Below are positions 9,301-21,100 of a DNA stretch of 35,810 nucleotides, piece after piece. Each line of letters starts with the position of its first letter. The first letter of the stretch is position 1. The stretch comes from Pelargonium nanum (lineage: Eukaryota; Streptophyta; Magnoliopsida; Geraniales; Geraniaceae), in NCBI GenBank assembly GCA_036897485.1, contig JAYMTF010000466.1, positions 1 to 35,810 on the forward strand. The letters run 5' to 3'. The notes below the pieces were generated by a model. The model was given only the letters and a program-made list of their open reading frames with translations. It did no database searches and was not told where the DNA came from. Made by a program: the position numbers and the translations under genes.

Positions 9301-11875
9301 GAAGTCTATCAGCGGATTCTAGAAGCTGAACTTAAACCAGATGAGGATACATACAATACTTTGATTATCATGTACTGTAGAGATCATCGGCCAGAAGAAG
9401 GTTTGTCACTGATGCATGAAATGAGAAAGGTTGGTCTGGAACCCAGATTAGCCACCTTCAAAAGCCTGATTTCTGCATTTGCTAAGCAGCAGCTGACTGA
9501 ACAAGCTGAGGAACTTTTTGAAGAGTTGCTATTGAAAAAATATAAAATAGACCGCTCGTTCTATCATATAATGATGAAAATGTTTAGAGATTCAGGAAAC
9601 TATTCTAAAGCTGAGAAGTTACTTGGAGCGATGAAAGAGGCTGGAATAGAACCCACTATTGCCACGATGCACTTGCTTATGGTTTCTTATGGAAGTTCTG
9701 GTCAGCCTTTGGAAGCTGAAAAGGTGCTTAATAATTTGAAAGTAACAAGTTTAAATCTAAGTACACTGCCGTACAGTTCGGTTATTGATGCTTATCTCAA
9801 AAATGGGGATTATAATGCTGGAGTGCAAAAGCTCGAGGAGATGAAAAATGACGGCCTGGAACCAGATAATAGAATATGGACTTGCTTTGTGAGAGCTGCA
9901 AGTTTATCTCAACACACAAGCGAAGCCCTGACCCTCTTAAAGGCAATCCAAGATTCTGGATTCGATCTTCCAATTAGGTACTCCTTACAGATAAACTTCA
10001 ATAGTGGGACCACAGTGTTCTAGATTTATTTTCTTTTATAACTTTTGCTGGTGGATTCTTATCGAACTAACTGTTACTCTGCAGGCTTCTCACAGAGAAA
10101 TCCAAGTCACTTGTTCCAGAGGTAGATAATTTATTGGAGGAACTACTACCTCTGGAAGATAATGCAGCCTTTAATTTTGTCAATGCTTTGGTAGATCTAT
10201 TGTGGGCATTTGAACTCAGGGCCACTGCTTCTTGGGTTTTCCAATTGGCAATCAAGAAAGAAATCTATAAACAGAATATATTCAGGTATGTGCTGGTATT
10301 TCTACTTCTCTTTGTGTCATTTGTTTTTATGGCCAGGTTTCTATTTTATGCTAAAAGATGTTTCAGTAGCTTGAAGGTAACAGACTGTGATGGATGTGGA
10401 AACATTCTTGTTTAAAAAAAAAAGTACTTTCTATGGCGTCTCTTAAGTACATGGTTGCAGGCAAATTTGTGCATACCAACTTCTGTTGGTCATTTATCTT
10501 ACTCTATTTTTTACATTCTGCTGCTTTGCTTAAACCTTGTTGTTTCCTTGATGCAGAGTGTCCGAAAAGGATTGGGGGGCAGACTTTAGAAAGTTGTCTG
10601 CAGGTTCAGCGCTTGTTGGTCTTACTTTATGGCTTGATCACATGCAGGCAAGCTCTATTTCTCTTTCTTTAGTTTCTTTTAAAGCTATTGCTGTTTTAGG
10701 GCGGTTAGGATGAATATTAGAAATTATCTGTTAGCTTATACAACTCTCATTATAATTATTATCTTATAAAGCTAGTCACACTGTTATCACTTCAAGCATT
10801 CTTGAATATCTTGTTCACGGAAACCTCAGAAAAAGAAAGTAAAAAACTTCATTTAAGTTGAACTGAAAAATAAATGTACACTCTAACTTGGTTAAGCCAT
10901 ACCAAACCAATCATGTAGTTATTATTGTATAAGGCTAGGTACATCAGCAAACATCGATATGGTTTATTTCATACATAACTATGTGAATTACCAGATAAAT
11001 AAATAAAAAACTATGTGAATTATAACAATATTTCTAAAAGTAAATGTATGGAATGAACTCAATTTGAGCTGGCTATTCGGGTTTCAAGTTGGAAAGACCT
11101 TACCTGACCCGAAAGAGGTGCAGATTGCGGATCGGATTATATACTCTAATCCGGTATTTCATATGCAACCTCAACCTGCAAAAAAAATGTGGATCGGTTT
11201 TGGGTGTCCGCGGGTTTGGGTCCATATTGTCCGCTCTATTCATTAATGCTTTAATCTGTATACTTGGTTATCAATGTGATCTTACTTTCTGCTATTCCAA
11301 TTTGTGATCTCGCTTTGTTATCACAGGATGCATCCTTGCAAGGTTATCCAGAATCTCCAAAGTCAGTCGTGTTGATAACAGGAACGTCAGAATACAACAC
11401 AGTCTCTCTTAACAGCACCCTGAAGGCTTGCCTTTGGGAGATGGCGTCTCCGTTTCTACCTTGCAAGACTCGTAGTGGACTTCTTGTGGCCAAGGCTCAC
11501 TCTCTTAGGATGTGGTTAAAGGACTCTCCGTTTTGCTTAGATCTTGAACTAAAAGATGCTCCGTCTCTTCCTGAGATGAACTCGATGCAGCTCGTTGAAG
11601 GGTGTTTCATGAGACGTGGCCTTGTCCCTGCATTCAAGGAGATAAACGAGAAACTTGGAATAGTGAGGCCAAAGAAGTTCGCGAGATTAGCTTTGCTACC
11701 AGATGGCTTAAGAGGTAAAGTTATTCAGGCCGATATAGATGGGAGAAAAGAAAAATTGGAGAAGATGAAGCGTAGGGGTGAGCTCGGGAAGATGAGGGAA
11801 ATCAAGAAGTTCAGGAAGAGAAGATCTCCACGGAAAGCAAGACTGCCACTGCCAATGCCCGAGAAGCGAAATTAG
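6382..11875 (+). CDS. EMB1270: EMB1270 orthologue, plastid group II intron splicing PPR protein
   Basis: Four coding exons, 6382-9977, 10085-10285, 10557-10647 and 11327-11875, join in frame to 1478 residues; the Arabidopsis protein is of similar length. The ATG at 6382 sits two codons inside the open frame and begins MACTATGALAL. Residues 1-80 are rich in Ser/Thr/Pro and poor in acidic residues, fitting a chloroplast transit peptide. P-class PPR motifs run from about residue 230 to 1190, for example PDIITYNTLISACSRE and PDAVTYTVLIDSLGK. The C-terminal part (about 1199-1478) includes LLWAFELRATASWVFQL, DWGADFRKLSAGSALVG and KACLWEMASPFLPCKTR, a block well conserved in EMB1270 and reminiscent of a degenerate SMR fold. 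In Arabidopsis EMB1270 works with the CRM protein CFM2 in splicing a subset of plastid introns, and its loss arrests embryos. The third intron uses a GC donor. Confidence 0.93.
11064..11238. mobile_element. hAT-like non-autonomous element in EMB1270 intron 3
   Basis: The left end reads TGAGCTGGCTATTCGGGTTT. The right end, reverse-complemented, reads TAGAGCGGACAATATGGACC. Both match the TAGAGCTGGCAATTTGGG-type termini of the other elements in this window, and the inside has the usual alternating CCCGAA / TTCGGG-type words. The target duplication is decayed, so the exact boundaries are uncertain. It lies in intron 3 (10648-11326), about 90 bases before the acceptor. Confidence 0.5.
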
Positions 11876-12088
11876 AAAAATGAGATGTGGACTAGTCAGT
11901 AGTCACCATTTTCAAACTGAAGAATCATTTTATGGTCAATCACTCAATTGGCTGGCTGGACATCAACCTGGCAACACTTGGAGAGACTCCGGATGGGACG
12001 TCTGTGCTTCAGGTGCGATTTCAGATACTACAAACCGAATTCCATTATATTTCAATTGCACATTTTATCCTAAAAATATTGTTTTTGA
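11876..12088 (+). other. Probable EMB1270 3' UTR
   Basis: This stretch directly follows the TAG at 11873-11875 and holds no further conserved coding sequence. The open frame at 11880-12095 shows no recognisable domain. The transcript end is not determined. A SINE-like element begins at about 12089. Confidence 0.4.
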
Positions 12089-12210
12089 TGGCTAGTCTTA
12101 ACGTAACGTAAGATTGTTGCCTTGCAACCTTAAGGTCACGAGTTTGAGTAAGAAAAATAGTTTCTCTTAAAACAATATATATAGGGGTAAGACTGTGCAC
12201 GTAAAAGACA
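12089..12210 (+). mobile_element. Au-like SINE
   Basis: The order GGCTAGTCTTAACG, GTAAGATTGTTGCCTTG, then CCTTAAGGTCACGAGTTTGAG, and after a short gap GGGGTAAGACTGTGCACG is the layout of the Au family of plant SINEs: a tRNA-related head with A- and B-box-like segments and a conserved G-rich tail. This is pattern recognition from memory; an alignment to an Au consensus was not possible. The 3' end is close to the start of the next element. Confidence 0.5.
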
Positions 12211-12218
12211 CTTCTTAT

Positions 12219-12505
12219 TAGGAGTTAGGACTGTGCATTGGTCCAAAACCGGACCGAAATATGTCGCTCCTGAAAAGCACCAGACTGGACTGATTTGGAC
12301 CAAATCTAAATTGAATTATATTCGGACAATTAAAATAAATTCCAATTCGAGTGAGTAGTCATGGAGTAGATTGTACCAAAAGTAATGTGTGTGTTCTAAT
12401 AGAATCATAAAAAAAAAGGGTCCGGAATGATTTTTGACAGTGACTGGACTGGACCCAATCGGTCTGGATTCTGTCCACTCCATACCGGTTTTTTGCACAA
12501 CCCTA
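12219..12505. mobile_element. hAT-like MITE with imperfect 8-bp target duplication
   Basis: The left end contains TAGGACTGTGCATTGGTCC and the right end, reverse-complemented, reads TAGGGTTGTGCAAAAAACC, giving related inverted termini. The flanks CTTCTTAT (12211-12218) and CTTCCTAT (12506-12513) match at 7 of 8 bases, as expected for a hAT target duplication. Internal words such as CCAAAACCGGACCG and CCAGACTGGACTG are imperfect inverted repeats. There is no coding capacity. Confidence 0.5.
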
Positions 12506-12523
12506 CTTCCTATACCCCTATAA

Positions 12524-13722
12524 TGGTGGGAGCCTCATGTAACTATTGGTTTCCCTTATAATCTTGTTGATTGTTTTTGTATAAATAACAGGCTACTGAT
12601 TGTGCACGTGTCGAGACAATGATAAAAAGAGACACGAGGCTCGCACGTGAGAGGGAGCTATGAACGTAAAGTCATACATTATAAATGTGAAAGCCAAACC
12701 CAACTAACAATATTGAGTATTTAGTATCCAATTCAAAAATTATTAAAAATCAAAAGTTTCCATGTGTTTCATGATTGATATCAAAAACCCGACGTCTAAA
12801 ATTTCCTTCTATGTTCGTGTTTCTCAGGTTCTTTAAGATGAAAACTTGGAAATGAAGTGTAACTGTATTGAGTCGGTTTTTGATGATCCTGCCGTAGCCT
12901 CTGCAACTCACTGTAAAGTCTCGCCGTTGCATTTGATCTAAACACGAACTAGGGTTTTGCAGCTTTGTTGATTTTACGCGGCTGCAATGCAACTGTTGAT
13001 GATGATTATTCCTGATGACTGATTCAAATATGTTTCTCTCTCTCTCCAAGTCTTTCATGTCTAGGAGATGTTTGTAATGTAAATCTAGTGATGTAATTTA
13101 ATGCTTGTTTTTGCTTAAATGTGAGTATTTGAATAAGTGCTTCTCTTTCAAGTTTGAATTATAGCATTTGATCTCTGTTTAGTGAGTTGAATCCACAAGT
13201 TTCGAAATGGAATTGTCAACAAATTGTGCTAATGTATCGTGTTTATGTTGCGTTAAAGATTAAATGTGTGTTGCATGAGAAAACACAATTACAACAGATT
13301 TAATGATTATGTTCAAATATCAAACACTAACACATTTAACAATCGTGTTTGTGTCGAGTTTACCTAAACGAACACTAACACATTTAACAATCGTGTTTGT
13401 GTTGAGTTTACCTAAACGAGATACTGTGTGAGTTGCAATTGATACTGCTCGTGTTCCCTACTTTGACTCTTTTATCTTATGCACAATATATTTGAACGAG
13501 AATTATAAACTTGTGAGTAAAAAAGACAACATGAGATTAAACCAAAGTAGATGGAAGATTAAACTATGCTACAATATTAACTTGAACTGTGTCGAGTCAC
13601 GAGTGTGTTTTACATACTTGACACAGACACATTACGATTATGAATATGTTGTGTCCAAACACGTTTATATCGTGTCGGGTCAAGTACCGCATAATTTGTT
13701 TAAGAAGATATATGGGTTAAAA
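12524..13722. other. Intergenic region upstream of eL13
   Basis: No gene is supported. Around 13560-13690 words such as GTGTCGAGTCACGAGTG and ATCGTGTCGGGTCAAGT recall decayed dispersed elements. The minus-strand open frame 12750-13058 encodes no recognisable domain. A 48-bp tandem duplication at 13323-13418 is listed separately. Confidence 0.5.
13323..13418. repeat. 48-bp direct tandem duplication
   Basis: Two adjacent 48-base units (13323-13370 and 13371-13418) begin AACACTAACACATTTAAC and end GTTTACCTAAACG. I see a single difference between them (GTGTCGAG versus GTGTTGAG). The near identity indicates a recent duplication. No function is evident. Confidence 0.85.
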
Positions 13723-13724
13723 TA

Positions 13725-13849
13725 TTGGGCCCAAAAGGGCCTTCTCAAACACCTAAGCCCATAGGCCCAAAGCCCATAGTGTTTATAAAAACTAGGGTTT
13801 TCTGGTTCGTTTTAGCCACCTATATAAACTCCAGAAGAAAACCCTAGCA
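13725..13849 (+). promoter_or_regulatory. eL13 promoter with site II elements, telo-boxes and TATA box
   Basis: TTGGGCCCAA (13725-13734) and the GCCCA/GGCCCA cluster at 13756-13777 are site II (TGGGCY) elements on one or both strands. ACTAGGGTTTT (13791-13801) and AAACCCTAG (13838-13846) are telo-boxes, and TATATAAA is at 13821-13828. Site II plus telo-box is the known signature of plant ribosomal protein promoters and links expression to cell proliferation. With the TATA box at 13821, transcription should start near 13850. Confidence 0.8.
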
Positions 13850-15014
13850 ACCTCCCAGTTGCAGCAGAGAGAGTGAGAGAGAGAGAGGCTCGTCGGCGGT
13901 TCTGCTCCGTTTCGTCTGCTGCGTCGTAAGTTTCCTCCAACTTTATAGGTTTGTGTTTCTCCGTTTGGATTCCGAGAAAGCTGAGAAGAAAGGAAAAAAA
14001 CGAATCAGAAAAAAATGATACGAAAATTTGTGTTTGCGTTTCTAATGTCGGAATCTCATATAGTTTCTTGCATTTTCTTATCAACCAAACAAAAAATGTA
14101 CGTGTTTTGCTGTTGTTTTTGTTGAGCTGCTTGGATTAATGCTTGTTTTAGCTATTGGCAAAGTCAGTGTTTGGTTAGTTTGTGTTTTGATATCAGAAAC
14201 TGTTAGGGTTTCTTCGTTTTTCTATTTGATTGAGCAGTATTTGTAGAAATATAGCAATTTAGTTTGTTCTCTGCTTCTGCTAGATCTTTACTAGTTTCAT
14301 TTTCTTATCAATCTATGAGAAAGTTATTGTGTTTTCCTGTTATTTTGTTGAGCTGCTTGGATTAATGGTTCTTCTAGCTATTGGTATAATCAGTGTCTTG
14401 TTAGTATGAATTTGGATAGCAGAAAGTGTTGGGATATTTTTGTTTTTCTGTTTGTTTCACTAGTTTTTGAAGCAATTTAGCAAATGCGTTGTTAGTTGTT
14501 TTCTGTGCTCTTACTAGATCTTCACTTGTTATTTTTGTTTTGCTTTTTTTGGTTACTGATTGAGCTTTGATCATTCTTGAAAATCTATCAGAAGATCTGG
14601 TGATAATTTTGCATCCTAACATTTTTAGGAATCATATTGTATGTTTGTTTAATATTTATTCTGTTTTATAAATTTCAAGTTCTGATGAAATCAATTTTTT
14701 TATCATTGTGTCTATTTTGTGGTGTTAATTGTTCTACTGGTTTTACCTATATATATTTTCTTTGCCTTCTTTGTTAATACTTTGTATTTTGTGATTAAGT
14801 TAACTTTGGTTTGAGCTGTTCTCTTGCTACATCAATCATATTCTTGAAATTGTGGTAACTTAAGAGGCTAATAGTAAAAAAATGTTTTTGTTGCACTAAG
14901 CTGAAAGGCATATTTGTGATAATGGGAGCATAATGATTAATTAAATGATTCGTTGACTGCTATTGATTTCGCTTGTTAGATACTGTGTTTCTGACTAGTT
15001 CCATGGACGTGCAG
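13850..15014 (+). other. eL13 5' UTR exon and leader intron
   Basis: The leader exon (about 13850-13925) carries a GA-rich microsatellite and ends GCGTC|GTAAGTTT. The intron then runs 13926-15014 to GTGCAG|TTAAGCC, seven bases before the start codon; a second AG at 15018-15019 is an alternative. The intron is rich in T and contains a 226-bp tandem duplication. Long U-rich leader introns in plant housekeeping genes often enhance expression, which is likely but unproven here. Confidence 0.75.
14060..14530 (+). repeat. Tandem duplication (about 226 bp) in eL13 leader intron
   Basis: GTTGAGCTGCTTGGATTAAT occurs at 14121 and again at 14347. Flanking landmarks repeat in the same order: TTTCTTATCAA, then AGCTATTGG, then CAGTGT, TGTTAG, a T-rich run, and CTAGATCTT. 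The copies are diverged by many small changes, so the duplication is old. Both lie wholly inside the leader intron. Confidence 0.75.
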
Positions 15015-15018
15015 TTAA

Positions 15019-16103
<1,085 letters not shown>

Positions 16104-18106
16104 GAGAAGTTGTTAGGTATATTCCTATTTTGCCCCTCTTATGTGGGAACTGCCCTTTTTGAATGTTTTGTTTGTCTCCTCTTTAAAGACTTGCTTGAGA
16201 CCTTGTGTTTTAGGATTTATAATGTCTGTTGAGTTTATGAATTTTGGAAGGATCTTTGGTTATATACAATTAATTGCTCCTTTCTGTTTTGTTTTCTATC
16301 ATTTTATAACTGATGAGTTTTGGTATTTGGTTTAATGTATCTTTCAATATTCTTATTTTTGTTTTGCTGCCAGCCTAATTGCATTGTATACTATTTAGAC
16401 ATAAAGGTATTTTCCAAATATCATGTGTTTTGAACCAACTTTTGTTGATTGTTTTTGAATGTGAATGAATTTGGAGTAATATGTATATTGCAGGTCCACA
16501 ATTAAACATTATATATTAAATGTTACTTCATCAGTCTAAAATATAGAATGAAGATTCTGTCTTCAGAAATTATTGTTTATGAATTAAATTATCTTAAAGA
16601 TGGACAAAGTTGCTAAAAACAGTAACAAAGTTTTTTGATAATCCTAAAAAGAGGAGTAATCATAATAAAAACAAGAATGTGGAAAAATAGTGAAAGAGAA
16701 AAGGAGGAGAGTCAATTAATAAACATATAGGATAGGAATAATCCTATATGTTGATGCAATATGAAGGACGATAGGAATAATAATAATCCAAAGATACGAA
16801 GTGAAGCACTGAGAAGGAAGAGAGATTAGTTATACAGTATATGAATACCGCCACCTGTGGGGTGGGGCCCATGACTTCACCACCCACAAGCCCCTTCTCT
16901 CTCTGTTTAACTGTTGTACAGTATATGAATGCCAAGTTCAGAATATTTTTCCTGTTAAGGGATAGATATCGCAATTAATACAAACTTTTCTTATTACTTT
17001 CAACTTTATTCCTTATTATATTTTTCCATCTACATGTTCACTTTTTTTTTTTAAATTACTTTTTCGGAGTGATACAGTATATGATGCAAGCACTTCTAGA
17101 CATAGTCTGTTTTTCTATGGTTGGTCCAATATCTCAATTGCTATAATAACGAGTCTGTTTAATCTTGACACGTCAAGAATTAATACTCATACTCACCTCA
17201 ATAGTGAGTATATGGATTCAAATCTTGTGTATTATTTAGAATTTAGGGTATATTTTAATTAATAATTATCAGTACTAATCTTTTATTGGATTATATATTT
17301 TTATTCACAACTTGATGCAATATGGCACACTGATAAAATTCAAATCCACGTGCATCAAATACTTACTCTAATACTAGCTTCAAATTGACAATACAAAACG
17401 AGGACAATGAGCCGAAAGCCACCTCAGCATGAGAACACAATATAGCCTAGCAATCGAAAATCTAAACTCCAAAACTATAATGCTAAGCTCGAGATGGCAA
17501 GTTCTGTAAACACTGATCCACCCTACTACAATCTCTCAATCCTCGCTCCGTAACTCAAAGCCTCCCGAATTGAAAGAACCTCCACCGTACAAGTCTCAAA
17601 CTAAGGATATGATTCAGGCCAAGTCAAGTTAATGATAGTGAGACTATTTATTAGGTGAACCTGGGTTACATTTACTACAAACTTCGGACCTTATCGCTAG
17701 GAAAAAACAAAAGTCTCAACCCCTCTACCACGGGAGGAATAAGAAAATGGCATCTTATTAATTGTGACACATACCGGCCTCAATGATGAGACGAGAGAGC
17801 TTGAGTCTCGGCCTTGATTTTCCTTGAATGCGTTAAAAACCATGTACTCCCCCATGTAGGAATGGCAACATGACTGATCGGGTCATCGTTGGTATGGCTT
17901 CAATAGACGTGCCAAGCCATCTTTTGTTTCACATCGGATACTTTTCTCCGGAATACACGGGCCAGCAATGTCATTTGAATCATTTCCATCAACGGACCAT
18001 GGATCAGGCCGTCTTATCTGAAAGAAAAAGAACTATTCACTTGCGACCACAGTTCATAACAAAACTTAACTGGAAAAGATCAGGCTATTATTACCTTGGC
18101 AGCTAG
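16104..18106. other. Convergent 3' regions and intergenic DNA between eL13 and SWC2
   Basis: The first few hundred bases (to perhaps 16400) should be the eL13 3' UTR, and the last part (about 17870-18106) the SWC2 3' UTR on the other strand. Between them the phrase ACAGTATATGA recurs at about 16834, 16917 and 17073, and ATACTCAC...GTGAGTAT forms a small hairpin near 17190. The stretch 17400-17860 has the look of decayed repeat DNA. No gene is supported. Confidence 0.45.
16722..16752. repeat. Perfect 12-bp hairpin
   Basis: AACATATAGGAT (16722-16733) and ATCCTATATGTT (16741-16752) are exact reverse complements around a 7-base loop. It could be a remnant of a small inverted-repeat element or a folding signal near the end of the eL13 transcript. 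AT-rich hairpins of this size also arise by chance. Confidence 0.6.
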
Positions 18107-21100
18107 CTAATCAGAATCTTCAATTTCGAGAGCTGGAATTCCAAGAAACCGAGAGAAGTAACGGAATTGTGACATTCCACTCTTGTTTGAAGTCTCTGAT
18201 CTCTTCCGTCTACCTAGGAATCCTTTCCCGGACACTGAATCGTATAAAATCCCCATGTCCAGTTCTTTACGTATCCCGTTATTTTCATTCAAAAATCTGG
18301 AAACAAAAAACACCCAAAAAGAAGTGTATAAAGACTCAATCCTGCAGTTGGGGAAAGAAACTACGAATTGAATTTTAGGAAGTGAGCTATTAAGAAAGAC
18401 ATACCTTTCACGGATAATTTTAAAAGCCTCTTTCGTTGCATATGGCAGCCCGGTCTTTGGATCGCGATATCTACAACATCCAAAGGACAGTTCAAAGAAT
18501 AGTTAGACGTAAACTCAATGTCATGTTATGGTAGAATAAAAATAATACTGTGAAAATAACTCATTAGCGAATTCAAGATCATTTTGTATTTAGACTCCTC
18601 TTACAATTCATAACAAAAATTACGGGAAAATACAAATATATACCTTGTTGTGTAATAGGCTAAAAGTACATGAATAACGAGAATCTCATTCTTGAACAAA
18701 AAATTAATCCAAGCGCTACCTTAGTCATGTAGTTTTATGTCAAGGCACAAAAAACCCAATAGAATGCAGAAAGAGTTGATCTGTATCTTCCCTATTACTG
18801 TGATGTATCATTTAGTCGAGCAAAGTTATAAAAGTGCATAAGCTCTCAGCTTTCATATCCAAAGTCCCTACACACACTGATATTGCTTTATAGTTTACAC
18901 TTGTTGGCTCAGCTGTAAGGTTATTGCCTTATGGTCTCGAGGTCCAAGTGAGAAAAATGAGTACATACACGACCCTCCCAAGACCCATTTGGTAAGACCC
19001 TTGAACTCTAGGGGGTTCATGTGAGAAAAACTACTACATACATGACCCTCCCAAGACCCACTTGGTAAGACCCTCGAACTCTAGGCCACCGTTTTTTATG
19101 CCAAGGAGAAGTGCCCCAAAGCCCCAAGTTTTACTATAATTTTCCCACCAATTCAAGTCTAGCATCATAGCCATCAATTTCTAGAATACCAAGATGATAT
19201 AACAAATGTAGTGAGTGACAGTCACACATAAGAAAAGCACTTACTTGGCAGGAACCCCAGTAACTGCACACACAGCCTTCTCTGGATCTGGAAATGGATA
19301 TATAAGTCGACATAATTGACAAAAAAAAATTTCTATTTTCAAAGAGACCACTCTCTTCAACACAAAATGATCAACATGAGCATAAAGTCGAAGTGTCTCA
19401 CATGGAACAGTAGTTGTAGGAATCTCGGATTGAAATGACGCTCCTTTTCTGAACTCTAGATATGAACGACCTGGAATAAATGAATTGACACAAATTTCCA
19501 ATATAAGTCAGTTGAGCCAAAAAAAAAAAAACCAGTTATATATTCGATTTTGCTATGTAAATGAAAAGAAATGAGAAAACCAATACTATATAATGAGGAC
19601 AAACTTGCCATCTTTTGACATATAGTGTATCTGTGGGCCACTAAATACAGCTTTATGCACGATTGCTCTTTTCTTAACTTCTTCCTCCCTTGCTAATACA
19701 CGCTCTAAGTTCCTCAAGTTCATGATCTCTGCACATTTATAATTTGTGACACACAATAAGTCAGCCATGTCAGGACATTAAAAAAATCTACATAAAGTTT
19801 CTAGGAATATATGGATCTAATATCAAGCATTATATCCCAAACCTGTTTGAGCTGCTTCAAGAAGCATCTCTTCTTGGGTCATCCTCTTCTCCTCGCCTTC
19901 CTTTTTTCTTTTTATGGGCTGAAAGAAACATATCAACCCAAAACTTAGAATTGATAACAGCTAATAAGTTGAAAAAGATCTATAAGCAATCCTCACAAAT
20001 ACTAAAACTGTGGTGCAGACATATGACAAACTAAGATGGCAAGATGCATACACAACACAGTTCTATTAACGAGTTAACTGATCATGAGAGTGAGACCTAA
20101 TCGAGTTCAAATATGATAAATAAAACTCATAACTTCATCTTATGTTGGGTTATTCTCTTCTCTCCTCAAATCATTCTATAGCTAATTCTGTCCCCGATTT
20201 CTTCCATAATTATTTCCTCATCCTCCTAATAGTTTATCTCATAATGACAGGACAGACAACACTAGAGCATAAAAAATGTGATTAAAACAAACATAAACAT
20301 GGCAAATGAAATTGAGATGGGAGAGAGCATAAAAACATTTAGTCGAACTCAAACTAACTCCGCACTATAAGAGCATATCAACCTCTCCACAACATAAAAT
20401 AAAAGCTGAAGCACAGGGAAGGGACGGCATTGAACGTTATCACTTGATAACTTATAAAGTACTTCAGGTTACAAACAAGTTTGGCGGTTGTACCCACCTC
20501 AAAATGAATTCAAAACTACTTAAAGCATTCAAATGCTTATAAAAAAAAAAACACTTAAAGCATTCAAAAAGATAGCAATCCACACAACCAATTTCACATC
20601 TCGCTTCCTGAATGAGACTGGAAAGTGATACTCATTAGAGACCAAAACACGTAATGGCATGTTATGAATCAGATACGAAGATCAATTCCAAGTCCCCTCA
20701 ACACAATTACAGGAAAACTAACCTTCATTGTGGCTTGCAGAGCTGCACGTATTGCATCTCTCTCAGCTTGCCTAACGATGACAGAAGTTCTCGTGGATTT
20801 TCTCACTACTCTCTCTCCTTCTGCTTCTTCATGGGCATCATGAGGTTCAGAGGAACTAGGCTGTTGAGATGACTTTTCTTCATCGGGAGTCTTTTCTAAA
20901 TTTGAAAGCACTTTCTTTTTCTGTTTCTTCTTTGGCAAAGTCTTTCCTGGGTATGTTGGTCGCTTCTTTAACGTTATCCTACAAGAGAACTCACCATTGA
21001 GATACAACACGAACCAGAAATTAAGATACCATTTGCTCCATTCAAGACAAGACAAACCTCTCCTCTGCTTCATTTTCTACTTCTTCATCTGGCTCAGGCT

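Noticed and set aside
12880..13025. Possible box C/D snoRNA (TGATGAT and CTGA words)
   Set aside because: The boxes are not at the right spacing and no terminal stem could be found.
12750..13058. 102-codon minus-strand open frame between EMB1270 and eL13
   Set aside because: No recognisable domain, no splice or promoter context, and repeat-like surroundings.
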